The notes under the pieces are model-generated. The model did no database searches and was not told the DNA's origin. It worked only from the letters and a program-made list of their open reading frames with translations. DNA of 64,000 nt from Ruminococcus bromii. Lineage in GTDB: Bacteria > Bacillota > Clostridia > Oscillospirales > Acutalibacteraceae. The position numbers and the translations under genes were made by a program. Below, piece by piece: positions 8,791 through 16,773 of the stretch (the stretch's first letter is position 1; each line of letters starts with the position of its first letter). The stretch spans positions 310,001-374,000 of the forward strand of contig NZ_NNBY01000036.1 in NCBI RefSeq assembly GCF_002834235.1. The letters are read 5' to 3'.

Positions 8791-10185
8791 TTAAAATCTG
8801 AAATAAAGGAACGGATTGTAGCTCTGATTAACAAGGCTTGCCGTGCTGACAGCAAGAACACCCATACAGTAGAGTGTTTCGGGAATCCACATAAAGCGTC
8901 TGTGTTCAAAGCGTGTGTAAAGCATTGTTGCAAGCGGAGTTGACGCAACAGCCGCAATAATAAGCATTGGCAGGTTACTCATAATGAGGTTGAATGCCTG
9001 ATTGCCGCAAATTCCGTTGCCGAAATTGAAAAGGTCAACCATAAACTTACCGAGCTGTCCGACATCCGTGAAGTAGAAAAGTCCCCAACCGATGATTATG
9101 ATAAACAGAGTGTAAATGTGCTGAACAAATGACGGCAGTCTGTCGAGAAATTTTTTGAGTACGAATTTTTCAAGAATAAGAAGAAGTCCGTAGTAAAGTC
9201 CCCAAAGTACAAAGTTGTATGCCGCACCGTGCCAAAGTCCTGTAAGTCCCCACACGATAAGAAGGTTGAGAATCTGCCTTTTAACGCCCTTTCTGTTACC
9301 GCCGAGAGGAATATAAACATATTCTTTGAACCATGTTGAAAGGGAAATATGCCATCTTCTCCAAAAGTCTGTAATCGACTTTGCGATGTAGGGATAGTTA
9401 AAGTTTTTAAGAAACTCGAATCCCATCATATTGCCAAGACCGCAAGCCATATCGGAGTAACCCGAGAAATCAAAGTAAATCTGGAATGTATAGGCTATCA
9501 TACCCACCCATGTTCCGACAACACCGTTTTCATCGGTTGTTGCAAAAATGTTTGTTGTGAGCGTTCCCATGGTGTTTGCGATAATTACCTTTTTGGCAAG
9601 GCCGACCATAAAGAGCTTTACACCCTTTGTGAACATTTCAAGCGTTTCACGGCGGTTTACAAGCTGTTCGGCAACATCACGGTAACGGACAATCGGACCT
9701 GCAATAAGCTGCGGAAAAAGTGCAACATAAGTACCGAAGTTGATAAAGTTCTTCGACACTGGCGCATCGTCACGGTAAACATCAATAACATAGCTCATTG
9801 TCTGGAATGTGTAGAAGCTGATGCCGATTGGCAGGCTGATTTGAAGCTCCGGAATATTGAGAAACGGCAGCATATTGAGCGTTTCGGTTATCATTCCCGT
9901 ATATTTAAACACCGCAAGAATACCTATATCAAGCACACAGGTAAGAATCAGAAACAGCTTTTTCTTTTTGGCATCGGCTCTGTATTTGTCAACAAGCCAA
10001 CCGCCTATGTAGTTGAAGAAGATGTTGAACACCATAAGCAGAACAAGCTTAGGTTCGCCCCATCCGTAGAATATAAGGTTTACGATAAAGAGAAAAATAT
10101 TGCGTCCCTGCCTTGGCACAAGATAATAGGCAAGCAAGGTAATCGGCAGATACGCAAACATAAATACAAGGCTCGAAAATACCAC
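8791..10185 (-). CDS. MBOAT family membrane O-acyltransferase (AlgI-like)
   Basis: The 464-residue polytopic protein carries the MBOAT core: FWRRWHISLSTWFKEYVYIP followed by LGGNRKG, then LTGLWHGAAYNFVLWG with the presumed catalytic histidine. Family members carry acyl groups across the membrane for O-acetylation of alginate, cellulose or peptidoglycan, or D-alanylation of teichoic acid. The start is GTG at 10185, preceded by AGGAGG nine bases upstream. Together with the DHHW protein it forms a two-gene operon with its own promoter. No dltA or dltC homologue lies nearby, so O-acetylation is more likely than D-alanylation. Confidence 0.88.
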   Translation of the reverse strand: MVFSSLVFMFAYLPITLLAYYLVPRQGRNIFLFIVNLIFYGWGEPKLVLLMVFNIFFNYIGGWLVDKYRADAKKKKLFLILTCVLDIGILAVFKYTGMITETLNMLPFLNIPELQISLPIGISFYTFQTMSYVIDVYRDDAPVSKNFINFGTYVALFPQLIAGPIVRYRDVAEQLVNRRETLEMFTKGVKLFMVGLAKKVIIANTMGTLTTNIFATTDENGVVGTWVGMIAYTFQIYFDFSGYSDMACGLGNMMGFEFLKNFNYPYIAKSITDFWRRWHISLSTWFKEYVYIPLGGNRKGVKRQILNLLIVWGLTGLWHGAAYNFVLWGLYYGLLLILEKFVLKKFLDRLPSFVQHIYTLFIIIIGWGLFYFTDVGQLGKFMVDLFNFGNGICGNQAFNLIMSNLPMLIIAAVASTPLATMLYTRFEHRRFMWIPETLYCMGVLAVSTASLVNQSYNPFLYFRF

Positions 10186-10243
10186 TCGTTTTATCCTCCT
10201 GCAAATTTAAATTCATAAATTTTTTTCAAATACCATCCTACAT

Positions 10244-10272
10244 ATTTTAACTTAATGCTCTTTTTCAGTCAA
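10244..10272 (-). promoter_or_regulatory. Promoter of the MBOAT/DHHW operon
   Basis: On the minus strand TTGACT (10272-10267) and TAAAAT (10249-10244) with 17 bp spacing. Confidence 0.6.
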
Positions 10273-10404
10273 CATACAAATTATATGATTTTTTGCCCGT
10301 GAAGAATAAAAGTAATGTTTATGATTTTGTAAGATAATAAATCACATTTGTGCGGTAAAACATTCAGATATGTAAAATCATTATTTGACATTATACACAA
10401 AAAA

Positions 10405-10426
10405 CGGACTGTCAGATGACAGTCCG
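10405..10426 (-). terminator. Terminator of the small lipoprotein gene
   Basis: CGGACTGTCA and TGACAGTCCG pair around a two-base loop, with a run of six U on the minus strand, about 20 bases after the stop at 10446. Confidence 0.85.
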
Positions 10427-10445
10427 CAGATTGCAAGCAATCAAA

Positions 10446-10865
10446 TTATTTTGTTGCGTTGTAAGTCTTTGAGAAAAGGTTCTTGCCGTCCTTAGTGTTA
10501 ATTTCAATAACAACCGATGGATTGTCAACACCTGCTTCATCTTTAATATCATTAGCAAAGCCTTCAAATGTTGATGACATAGAATCAAAACCTGTTTCAA
10601 GAGTTGACTTTACAGTGTCAAGTGATTCCTCGGGAAGGTCTGTTTTGTAAGCAAATGTGAAAACTACATTTTCGCCCTCAGCCTTAACATCAATATCCAA
10701 AGTTGAGCCAAAAGAAGATTTCAATGTATCAATATCTTTCTGGCAAGTATCTGATGCAATGTAGTTTGCGAGTTTCTGCTCAGGTGTTTCACCGCAACCT
10801 GCAAAGCAGAAGATTGATGTTACTGCGATAAGTGCTGCAGCAAGTGTAAGCATAATTTTTTTCAT
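10446..10865 (-). CDS. Small secreted lipoprotein, DUF4854-like
   Basis: The ATG at 10865 has AAGGAGA eight bases upstream and gives 139 residues; the longer frame to 10898 lacks a ribosome site. It starts MKKIMLTLAAALIA and ends its signal peptide in FAGCGE, a lipobox with the cysteine near residue 23. The mature part is a short alpha/beta domain with acidic patches (SDTCQKDIDTLKSSFGS and VVIEINTKDGKNLFSKTYNA). The overall look is of the DUF4854-type lipoproteins common in Clostridia, but no function is known. It forms a single-gene unit with its own promoter and terminator. Confidence 0.75.
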   Translation of the reverse strand: MKKIMLTLAAALIAVTSIFCFAGCGETPEQKLANYIASDTCQKDIDTLKSSFGSTLDIDVKAEGENVVFTFAYKTDLPEESLDTVKSTLETGFDSMSSTFEGFANDIKDEAGVDNPSVVIEINTKDGKNLFSKTYNATK

Positions 10866-10898
10866 TGTTTTACTCTCCTTAAAAAACATAGTGGTCAC

Positions 10899-10927
10899 AT
10901 TGTACTATATTCGCATTATATTGTCAA
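10899..10927 (-). promoter_or_regulatory. Promoter of the small lipoprotein gene
   Basis: On the minus strand TTGACA (10927-10922) and TACAAT (10904-10899) with 17 bp spacing. Confidence 0.75.
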
Positions 10928-10965
10928 CAACTATCAAAATATTTAATTTTTGAGCCAGTTTTATT

Positions 10966-11955
10966 TTATCTTGCTGTAGTTTTTTGTAAATCATTGCTAA
11001 CCGAAAATTTGTATTTTCTTGTAAATTCCTTTGTTGCGTTGTTGCGGACAACTTCGCTTTGGTTCTGCTCAACAATGCTTGTTATTGCTCCCACATCAAT
11101 CCATATTTCGTTGTCGCTCTCTTTTTGGCTCTCATCAAACACAAGCTCAAGTCCGAGATGCAAATGACTTTCGGTTATTCCGTTTGTATTTTCGGTATCG
11201 CTGTAGCCTGTTCTTCCGACATAGCCGATTACATCGCCTGCACAAACCTTGTCGCCCTCTTTTAAGTTTTCTGCAAACGGACGGTTCTGCCTTAGGTGGG
11301 CATAGTACCAATAGCGTTTTTTGTCGGCAGAGCGGATTCCGATTCGCCAACCGCCGTATTTGTTCCAACCCATAACTTCGACCGTTCCCGATTCAACCGC
11401 AATGACAGGTGTGCCGACAGCCGCCATAAGATCATGCCCCAGGTGCGGTCTTGTGTAGCCGTAGGTTCTGACCGCACCGAAATCATCATAGCAGGAATAC
11501 GGAAAAGATTTGGCAATCGGTGAAAACCAGCACAAGCCGTAGTCTTTTTCAGTGCCTTTTGAAGTTTCTTTTTCGTAATCACCGACAATTCCCGAAAGTG
11601 CCGCACCGTATGCCTGAGAGTAATAGTTGAAATATTTCATATCATTTGTCAGGTTTTCAACGGTGTCGCCGTTTTTGATTTTGTCGGCAAAATCTGTCAT
11701 ATCGCTGTATTTGTACTTTGTAAAATCACCGCCGTATTTCGCACCGAGATACGCAAGCGTGGTTATGCAGTCGGTATGCCTGTCGTCATCGTGAGTTTGT
11801 ATGTCGAGGTCAACAGCATTTTGCAAAGCGTCTTTTGTAACATTAAATTCAACATATTTTATGTAGTTTTTTTGCGTGTCCTTTCCGCCCGTAAACACAA
11901 CAGCCGACAGTGCCGCAAGCATTACGCAAAAAAACACGCAGAGCAGTTTTTTCAT
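10966..11955 (-). CDS. Secreted M23-family metallopeptidase
   Basis: M23 enzymes are zinc endopeptidases that usually cut peptidoglycan cross-bridges. The 329-residue protein starts at the ATG at 11955 (MKKLLCVFFCVMLAALSAVV, a signal peptide) preceded by GGTGA five bases upstream; a GTG three codons earlier is less likely. The C-terminal domain shows the zinc motifs: GHDLMAAVGTPV (first histidine and aspartate) and SHLHLGLEL (the HxH pair), plus GDVIGYVGRTGYS. The N-terminal 140 residues have no recognised domain. In spore formers such proteins include SpoIIQ-like and wall hydrolases; which applies is not clear. Confidence 0.85.
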   Translation of the reverse strand: MKKLLCVFFCVMLAALSAVVFTGGKDTQKNYIKYVEFNVTKDALQNAVDLDIQTHDDDRHTDCITTLAYLGAKYGGDFTKYKYSDMTDFADKIKNGDTVENLTNDMKYFNYYSQAYGAALSGIVGDYEKETSKGTEKDYGLCWFSPIAKSFPYSCYDDFGAVRTYGYTRPHLGHDLMAAVGTPVIAVESGTVEVMGWNKYGGWRIGIRSADKKRYWYYAHLRQNRPFAENLKEGDKVCAGDVIGYVGRTGYSDTENTNGITESHLHLGLELVFDESQKESDNEIWIDVGAITSIVEQNQSEVVRNNATKEFTRKYKFSVSNDLQKTTAR

Positions 11956-12021
11956 ATCAATCACCGATAATGTATATGAAAAACGGCATACAGTTATTCA
12001 TTGCGGCTTTGCCGTAAAATG

Positions 12022-12230
12022 AAAAAAACAGCGGTGTAACTCGCTGTTTCTTCCATATTTTTAATTAAAGAGAGAGGAAAAATATATCAAATGAAAATCT
12101 TGTAAGCTGTTTAACATGGGTTATCACCACTTATTCTGTCACGCTCGGGCAAGACTTGTTATAAATCAAGCCGTTCTACCTTTACGAACTGTAAATAAGG
12201 GTTGTTTGTTAACCCTTTCTTATGTTGTGA
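12022..12230 (-). ncRNA. Candidate small RNA, element copy A
   Basis: A minus-strand element shares two conserved blocks with 24905-25065. TCACAACATAAG lies at 12230-12219, directly after an extended -10. A pyrimidine-rich block, with TTTTTCCTCTCTC inside it, spans about 12120-12070. It ends in a hairpin (AAACAGCG/CGCTGTTT, 12026-12049) followed by seven U on the minus strand. No coding frame fits. Length from the nearest start is about 200 nt. The CCTCTCTC tract could pair with purine-rich ribosome binding sites. Evidence is sequence repetition and signal order only. Confidence 0.5.
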
Positions 12231-12232
12231 GT

Positions 12233-12504
12233 TTATTCTATCATAAATCAGGAAACGAGTTATGATAGAATCACCCATCGAGAATTTTACAGAGCAAAAT
12301 TTGAGGGGAATATAAATTGACATAATAAGCACTTTGCAAAATTATAAATCTAATCACACTTGCCATGCTTATTCTATCATAAATCATGAAATGAGTTATG
12401 ATAGAATCACCCATCGAAAATTTTGCAGGGCAAAATTTGAGGGGAACATAAATTGACATAATAAGCACTTTGCAAAATTATAAGTCTAATCGTACTTGCC
12501 GTGC
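12233..12504. repeat. Two tandem 136-bp repeat units with extended -10 elements
   Basis: Units begin at 12233 and 12369 and are nearly identical over 136 bp. Each contains an inverted repeat TTCTATCATAA/TTATGATAGAA, so TGATAGAAT, an extended -10 sequence, appears on both strands. A partial third start at 12505 carries TGATATAAT on the minus strand (12515-12507). The units lie directly upstream of the candidate RNA at 12022-12230 and may be multiplied promoters. A 65-codon frame across them is just the repeat read as protein. Confidence 0.75.
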
Positions 12505-12582
12505 TTATTATATCACGGCAATCGTGACAGAATAATGATAAACAAGAGAATGTTTTGAAAATCTTTTAAAAAATTTTTCTGA

Positions 12583-12804
12583 TTACGCTTTATCTACTGT
12601 AAATGTCAATTTATTGTCGGCAATATTGATTTTACCGCCTATATTTGCAAAATAAGAGGTTAAAAATTGATATACTTCGTCCTTCTCTGCTTCATCAAAC
12701 GAAAAATACTGTCCTCCGCAGGCATCGTGAAAATGTAGATACACTCCGAATTTTTCGTCAAGAATCCTCTTGAATTCAAGCACCTGTGAATATGAAAAAT
12801 TCAT
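12583..12804 (-). CDS. Small RDAC-family-like protein
   Basis: The 73-residue protein starts MNFSYSQVLEFKRILDEKF and contains HDACGGQYFSFDE, which resembles the motif that names the RDAC family of small uncharacterised Firmicutes proteins. It has no signal peptide or membrane segment. It lies 10 bases after the PLP enzyme gene and so probably shares its transcript. A role linked to sulfur amino acid metabolism is suggested only by position. Confidence 0.6.
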   Translation of the reverse strand: MNFSYSQVLEFKRILDEKFGVYLHFHDACGGQYFSFDEAEKDEVYQFLTSYFANIGGKINIADNKLTFTVDKA

Positions 12805-12814
12805 AATAAGCTCC

Positions 12815-14008
12815 TTAAATCAGGTTTTCTTTTTCAAAAGCCTGTCTTAAATCTTCGATGATATCTTCGGCATCCTCAATACCAACGCTGAAACGGAAAA
12901 ATCCGTTGTGGAATTCTTCGGGATAAAGATACTGTCTTTCATCGTTTTCACCGAGAAATACGATAAGGCTTTCATCGTGACCGAGTGATACAGCCGATGT
13001 GATTACTTTAAGATGTGTAACAAAACGGTTGTAGGTATCGTGGTCGGCTTTAAGTCCAAACGAAAGCACTCCGCCGAACCCGTTTTTCATCTGCTTAACT
13101 GCAACATCGTGATTCGGGTGATCCTCAAGTCCCGGATATGCAACAAAGCTTACACCTTTGACCATTTTCAGATAACGAGCAACCTTGAGGGCATTTTCGT
13201 TGTGCTGTTTCATACGCAACGGAAGTGTTACCGAACCTCTCATAATCAGCCATGCATTGAACGGGCTGATTGTTGCGCCGAGGTTAATCTGCGACTGCGC
13301 ACGGATAATGTCGAGGTATTCTTTTTTGCCGATGATTGCACCTCCCATTGCATCACCGTGACCGTTGATGTACTTTGTAAGGCTTTCAACGGTAAAGTCT
13401 GCACCGAGTTCAATCGGTCTTTGGTTGAACGGAGAAGCAAATGTGTTGTCAACCGACAAAAGTGCACCGTTTGCATGGGCAAGCTCTGCAATCTTTTCAA
13501 TGTCGGAAATTGAAAGAGTAGGATTGCCCGGTGTTTCAATGTGAATGAGCTTTGTGTTCGGACGGATTGCCGCCTTAACTTTTTCAATGTCGGTTGTGTC
13601 AACAATTGTTGTTTCAACACCGAATTTGTCTTTGAGAAGTTCATTCAGAAGTCTGTAAACCGCAATATATGTCACGCTTGAAAATACAACATGGTCACCG
13701 CTTTTGAGCAATGCAAAGAAAAGTCCCGACAGAGCCGCAACACCGCTTGCAAGAACAACGCAATCCTCTCCGCCCTCAAGGGACGCAAGCTTTTCCTGAA
13801 GATACTGCTGATTTGAACCGCCGTTGCGTGTGTAGAGGTTTTTGCCTGCACTGCTCCAGTTGAGGTCGCTCGGATCATATGGGAGTTCATAGCTGTTTGC
13901 CATTGTGATAGGTCTTTTGATTGCTCCAGTTTCGCTGTCAACATCATTGCCCGTGTGAACAGCCCTTGTCTGAAATCCGAATTCATCGCCAAAATTTCTT
14001 TTTGCCAT
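12815..14008 (-). CDS. Cys/Met-metabolism PLP-dependent enzyme (trans-sulfuration family)
   Basis: Members of this fold-type I family include cystathionine gamma-synthase, cystathionine beta- and gamma-lyases, O-acetylhomoserine sulfhydrylase and methionine gamma-lyase. The 397-residue protein has the substrate region AVHTGNDVDSETGAIKRPI, the cofactor-binding LASGVAALSGLF, D of SVDNTFASPF, and the Schiff-base lysine in ESLTKYINGHGD. The C-terminus has FFRFSVGIEDAEDIIEDL. The sequence alone does not separate the reactions. It has a strong promoter and is followed by the small RDAC-like gene. Confidence 0.85.
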   Translation of the reverse strand: MAKRNFGDEFGFQTRAVHTGNDVDSETGAIKRPITMANSYELPYDPSDLNWSSAGKNLYTRNGGSNQQYLQEKLASLEGGEDCVVLASGVAALSGLFFALLKSGDHVVFSSVTYIAVYRLLNELLKDKFGVETTIVDTTDIEKVKAAIRPNTKLIHIETPGNPTLSISDIEKIAELAHANGALLSVDNTFASPFNQRPIELGADFTVESLTKYINGHGDAMGGAIIGKKEYLDIIRAQSQINLGATISPFNAWLIMRGSVTLPLRMKQHNENALKVARYLKMVKGVSFVAYPGLEDHPNHDVAVKQMKNGFGGVLSFGLKADHDTYNRFVTHLKVITSAVSLGHDESLIVFLGENDERQYLYPEEFHNGFFRFSVGIEDAEDIIEDLRQAFEKENLI

Positions 14009-14097
14009 AACTGTACTTCCTTTCTTAGCATGATTTTTATGTGCTTGATTATGTATGTGTTTTATTTCTACTATTCCTATGTATTTAGTATGTTTTA

Positions 14098-14125
14098 ATT
14101 ATAGCACCATTTTTTGCATTGTCAA
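14098..14125 (-). promoter_or_regulatory. Promoter of the PLP-enzyme gene
   Basis: On the minus strand perfect TTGACA (14125-14120) and TATAAT (14103-14098) hexamers are separated by 16 bp. The leader of about 85 nt contains AAATACATAGGAATAG, which could be a regulator site but matches nothing I can name with confidence. Confidence 0.85.
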
Positions 14126-14241
14126 GATTAATTTTATAAATGGCGAACACGGATTGTGACCGCCGCCTGTGGCGGATAAAGGGAGCATAGCGCTGTCTGA
14201 AATATAGTCGCAAGGCTACCCCCACTGATTCCATATAAAAC

Positions 14242-14280
14242 AAAAATTGCATCAGAACCTTATTCGGGCATCTGATGCAA
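14242..14280 (-). terminator. Terminator of the iscS-thiI-sortase operon
   Basis: TTGCATCAGA (14247-14256) pairs with TCTGATGCAA (14271-14280); on the minus strand five U follow. It lies downstream of the stop at 14374, with a repeat A/T tract in between. Confidence 0.75.
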
Positions 14281-14334
14281 TCTTTTTATCTAACTATCTT
14301 CTCGAATTGACAGCGGTGGCACACCGCCGACTGT

Positions 14335-14366
14335 AATTTTACATTTTCAATTTTCAACTTTCAATT
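14335..14366. repeat. A/T tract of the terminator-cassette repeat, copy 1
   Basis: The 32-base tract contains TTTTCAATTTTCAACTTTCA and recurs at 37398, 44882 and 56963. In each place the minus-strand reading is an A/T tract followed by a terminator. Copy 1 has an extra GC-rich stretch (GGCGGTGTGCC on the minus strand) between tract and terminator. Confidence 0.75.
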
Positions 14367-14373
14367 CGCAATG

Positions 14374-14787
14374 CTATTGCATTACCGAGTTTGCCATAAT
14401 ATATTTTCTGAGCGATCCCTGCATAATGGATTCAATCTGCTCGGGTTCATCGGGCAGAAGAATAAGAATCTGATTTGCGGCTCTGACAACATATCCGTCA
14501 TCGCCGTTTTCATTTTTCAGCTTTTTGCAGTCATTAACAGGGGTTTCACACAAAGCACGGGAAATTATGCTTTTTATTCCCTTTTCATCGTCAAATCCGA
14601 GTCCGCCGACAACGAAAACCACATTCAGTTTTTTGAAAGCGTCTGTAAGTTCATTTCCGAGTTGTTCGGAATCGGTTGCAAAGCAGGTTTTGACGAGTTC
14701 AAGGTCAAGCTCGGAAAAGGATTTTTGCAAAGCTCTTTCGCAAAACGAGGTTTTGCGAGCAGCGAAAAATACAAGCCTGCAATTCAT
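14374..14787 (-). CDS. CinA/MoCF-like molybdopterin-binding-fold protein
   Basis: The 137-residue protein resembles the N-terminal domain of CinA and the MoaB/MogA fold. VVFVVGGLGFDDEKGIKSII matches the TTGGLGPTxDD region that binds the pterin or nucleotide in that family, and QILILLPDEPEQIESIM matches the late LLPGPPxEM segment. It is shorter than CinA and lacks the C-terminal amidase. It follows the sortase fusion by 11 bases, and that fusion seems to start with a related domain. Function unknown; assignment rests on motif pattern. Confidence 0.6.
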   Translation of the reverse strand: MNCRLVFFAARKTSFCERALQKSFSELDLELVKTCFATDSEQLGNELTDAFKKLNVVFVVGGLGFDDEKGIKSIISRALCETPVNDCKKLKNENGDDGYVVRAANQILILLPDEPEQIESIMQGSLRKYIMANSVMQ

Positions 14788-14798
14788 TTTCCGTCCTC

Positions 14799-16748
14799 CT
14801 ACTGTGCGTTTGCGTATTCGGGTTTCAGCGTTGCCTTGAATTTTGGTGCAATGCTCAAATTAGCCGTTACCTTTGTATAGTCATAGGTGGTGTCCCAACC
14901 CTCAAAGGTGTAGGTATAATACTCATCACTCGGTTTTTTCGGTACGGTCTTAGGCACAACCGCCGACTTGCCGTACTCAACCTTTTGCGTTGACAAAGCT
15001 GAACCGTCGTAATTAAGGAAGGTTACATTGCAATAAACCTTTGCCTTTGTTGTAGGCTGTGGCTTTTGCGTTACAACCTGACCTTTTGTATCTGTTGCGG
15101 TTGTAGCCTCGGTTTTCTTGGTTACCTTTTGGTTCTTAAAGCTGTAATCGCCGTCATACCAGGTAATCTGACCTTTCTTGTATGCTGTGTCAAAGTCTGT
15201 GACGGTAGGTCTTGTACCGCCGTAGGATGAGTAATAAACCTGCGGCCATACTGCATTCTTATTAAGCGATGCCTTTGAAACATCAACCTTTGTTGACTCA
15301 CCCGCTCTTACCTTTCTTGCAACAACAACCGTTCTGAAGTTTGTGAACTCATACGAACAGGTTGAAAGTGTTACAAGCTCATCGTCCTCGTTTACATCAA
15401 CAGGACAATTAAAGAGTGAACGAACACGGACATTGTAAACATAGTTCATAAAATCCTTGTCATTTTCAAAGTCGCTTATCATGTAGTTGAAGAAATCGCC
15501 GTGTGCGGTAAGAGTGTTTGTTTTAAACACAGAGATAATCTTATAAGTACCTTTGCCCTTTGGAGTGTCAAAGCGGAAGGTCGGAACTTCTTTGTAGAAA
15601 TCAAGGTTTCCCGTTGTTCCGCCGAACTTCATAAGATCACCGAACATTGAACCGTCCTGAATGTGGTGAGAGTGAAGAACAAGGTTCTTGCCGTCTGTAC
15701 CCTTTGTTGAACGGTAATCAACAAATACGCTTCCGAAGCCGTCCCACTCATTCTTGTAGTTGTGGTTAAGGTAATACTGTTGCGGTGTGCTGTCTGCCTT
15801 ATGCCAAAGAACGGGGTAGTCAATGTGGGTATCCTTCATCTGAATCCAGCCGACAATTTCATCGTTGATTTTCAGAAGTTTATCCCAATTGATTGTGTCA
15901 TCCTTTTTCTTTTTGGGTGTTGTTTCACTGTCATCAACGCTGTGAGCAATTCGCTGAATTTCTCCGTTAAGCTCGGCATTTCTCAAGCTGAGGTAAATCA
16001 TATTGTAGAACAACAGCGAAAGTGCCGTAAGGAACACGAGAAACGAAACAATTACAACGCATTTTCTTGTGACTTCCTTTGAACCGTCGCCACGCATAGG
16101 AATGAAGTTGTTGACAAAGCCTGTCTTTGCCGGAACAAATTCCCTGTCGCTGAAACCATTAGGATAGTCAATTGCAGAATTTTCAAAGTTTGACTTTGCT
16201 CTTATGCAGGCAAGACAAACCATATCTTCGGGATTTTCACCGGCAAGAGCCGACTTTGGAAGAACGGCAACCTGAATACCACGGTACATAAAGCAGTAGC
16301 CACGATAGCCGTTGCCCATATCTTTAAGGCTGAAAACTCTTGACTTTTTACGGAACATTCTGTACTTGTCCTCAAGCTGTTCCATCTCTTCCTTGCCGGC
16401 CTTACGCTTTTTGGCATCGAGAAAATCAAGATTTCTCTTTCGCCAATAGTCCTTCGGCACAGGAGTATTCTCATACTTCTCGGATGCCGCAACAACCTCG
16501 GCAAACTTTTTGCGAAACGATGTGCTGTCCTTTGTTGTAAGAGCCTCTGCAATCACAACCTGATCAGGCGCTTTTTCGCTTTTCGCAAGCTCGTTAAGTG
16601 CAGAAATAATTTTAGAATATGAAGGTGAAACGCTTTTTACTTTGGTTACGGAAAAGCCGTTTTGTTCAAGCTTTTTTGCAATTTCACCGCTTGTTTGAGA
16701 AAGGTCAGCGGAATTTTTGCCCGTTAAGGAAAAAATCTCAACATCCAT
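14799..16748 (-). CDS. Class B sortase fused to an N-terminal CinA-like domain and a C-terminal InlB-type repeat
   Basis: The ATG at 16748 has AGGGG seven bases upstream and gives 649 residues; an earlier ATG (16784) overlaps thiI and lacks such a site. Residues 1-170 resemble a CinA/MoaB fold: start VEIFSLTGKNSADLSQTSGE, then AEALTTKDSTSF, then GIQVAVLPKSA. A membrane segment follows at about 229-251. The sortase domain spans about 287-482, with catalytic H361 (HHIQDGSMF), C464 (TLSTCSYEF) and R472. A Thr-rich linker leads to an InlB B-repeat-like domain at about 571-640. Sortases join surface proteins to the wall; here the N-terminal domain would be cytoplasmic and the rest outside. Such a three-part architecture is unusual. 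Confidence 0.8.
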   Translation of the reverse strand: MDVEIFSLTGKNSADLSQTSGEIAKKLEQNGFSVTKVKSVSPSYSKIISALNELAKSEKAPDQVVIAEALTTKDSTSFRKKFAEVVAASEKYENTPVPKDYWRKRNLDFLDAKKRKAGKEEMEQLEDKYRMFRKKSRVFSLKDMGNGYRGYCFMYRGIQVAVLPKSALAGENPEDMVCLACIRAKSNFENSAIDYPNGFSDREFVPAKTGFVNNFIPMRGDGSKEVTRKCVVIVSFLVFLTALSLLFYNMIYLSLRNAELNGEIQRIAHSVDDSETTPKKKKDDTINWDKLLKINDEIVGWIQMKDTHIDYPVLWHKADSTPQQYYLNHNYKNEWDGFGSVFVDYRSTKGTDGKNLVLHSHHIQDGSMFGDLMKFGGTTGNLDFYKEVPTFRFDTPKGKGTYKIISVFKTNTLTAHGDFFNYMISDFENDKDFMNYVYNVRVRSLFNCPVDVNEDDELVTLSTCSYEFTNFRTVVVARKVRAGESTKVDVSKASLNKNAVWPQVYYSSYGGTRPTVTDFDTAYKKGQITWYDGDYSFKNQKVTKKTEATTATDTKGQVVTQKPQPTTKAKVYCNVTFLNYDGSALSTQKVEYGKSAVVPKTVPKKPSDEYYTYTFEGWDTTYDYTKVTANLSIAPKFKATLKPEYANAQ

Positions 16749-16773
16749 ATCAATTCCCCTTTCAATCGTTTGA

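Noticed and set aside
9349..10218. A 289-codon open frame on the plus strand
   Set aside because: It is antisense to the MBOAT gene, has no family pattern and no ribosome site, and its protein is rich in Cys and His as expected for a shadow frame.
12271..12468. A 65-codon minus-strand frame
   Set aside because: It runs across the two tandem 136-bp units and its halves repeat each other; it is the repeat read as protein.
12233..12504. Possible CRISPR-like array
   Set aside because: Two long contiguous units without unique spacers, and no cas gene nearby.
14374..14880. A 169-codon plus-strand frame
   Set aside because: It is antisense to the CinA-like gene and the end of the sortase fusion, without motifs or a ribosome site.
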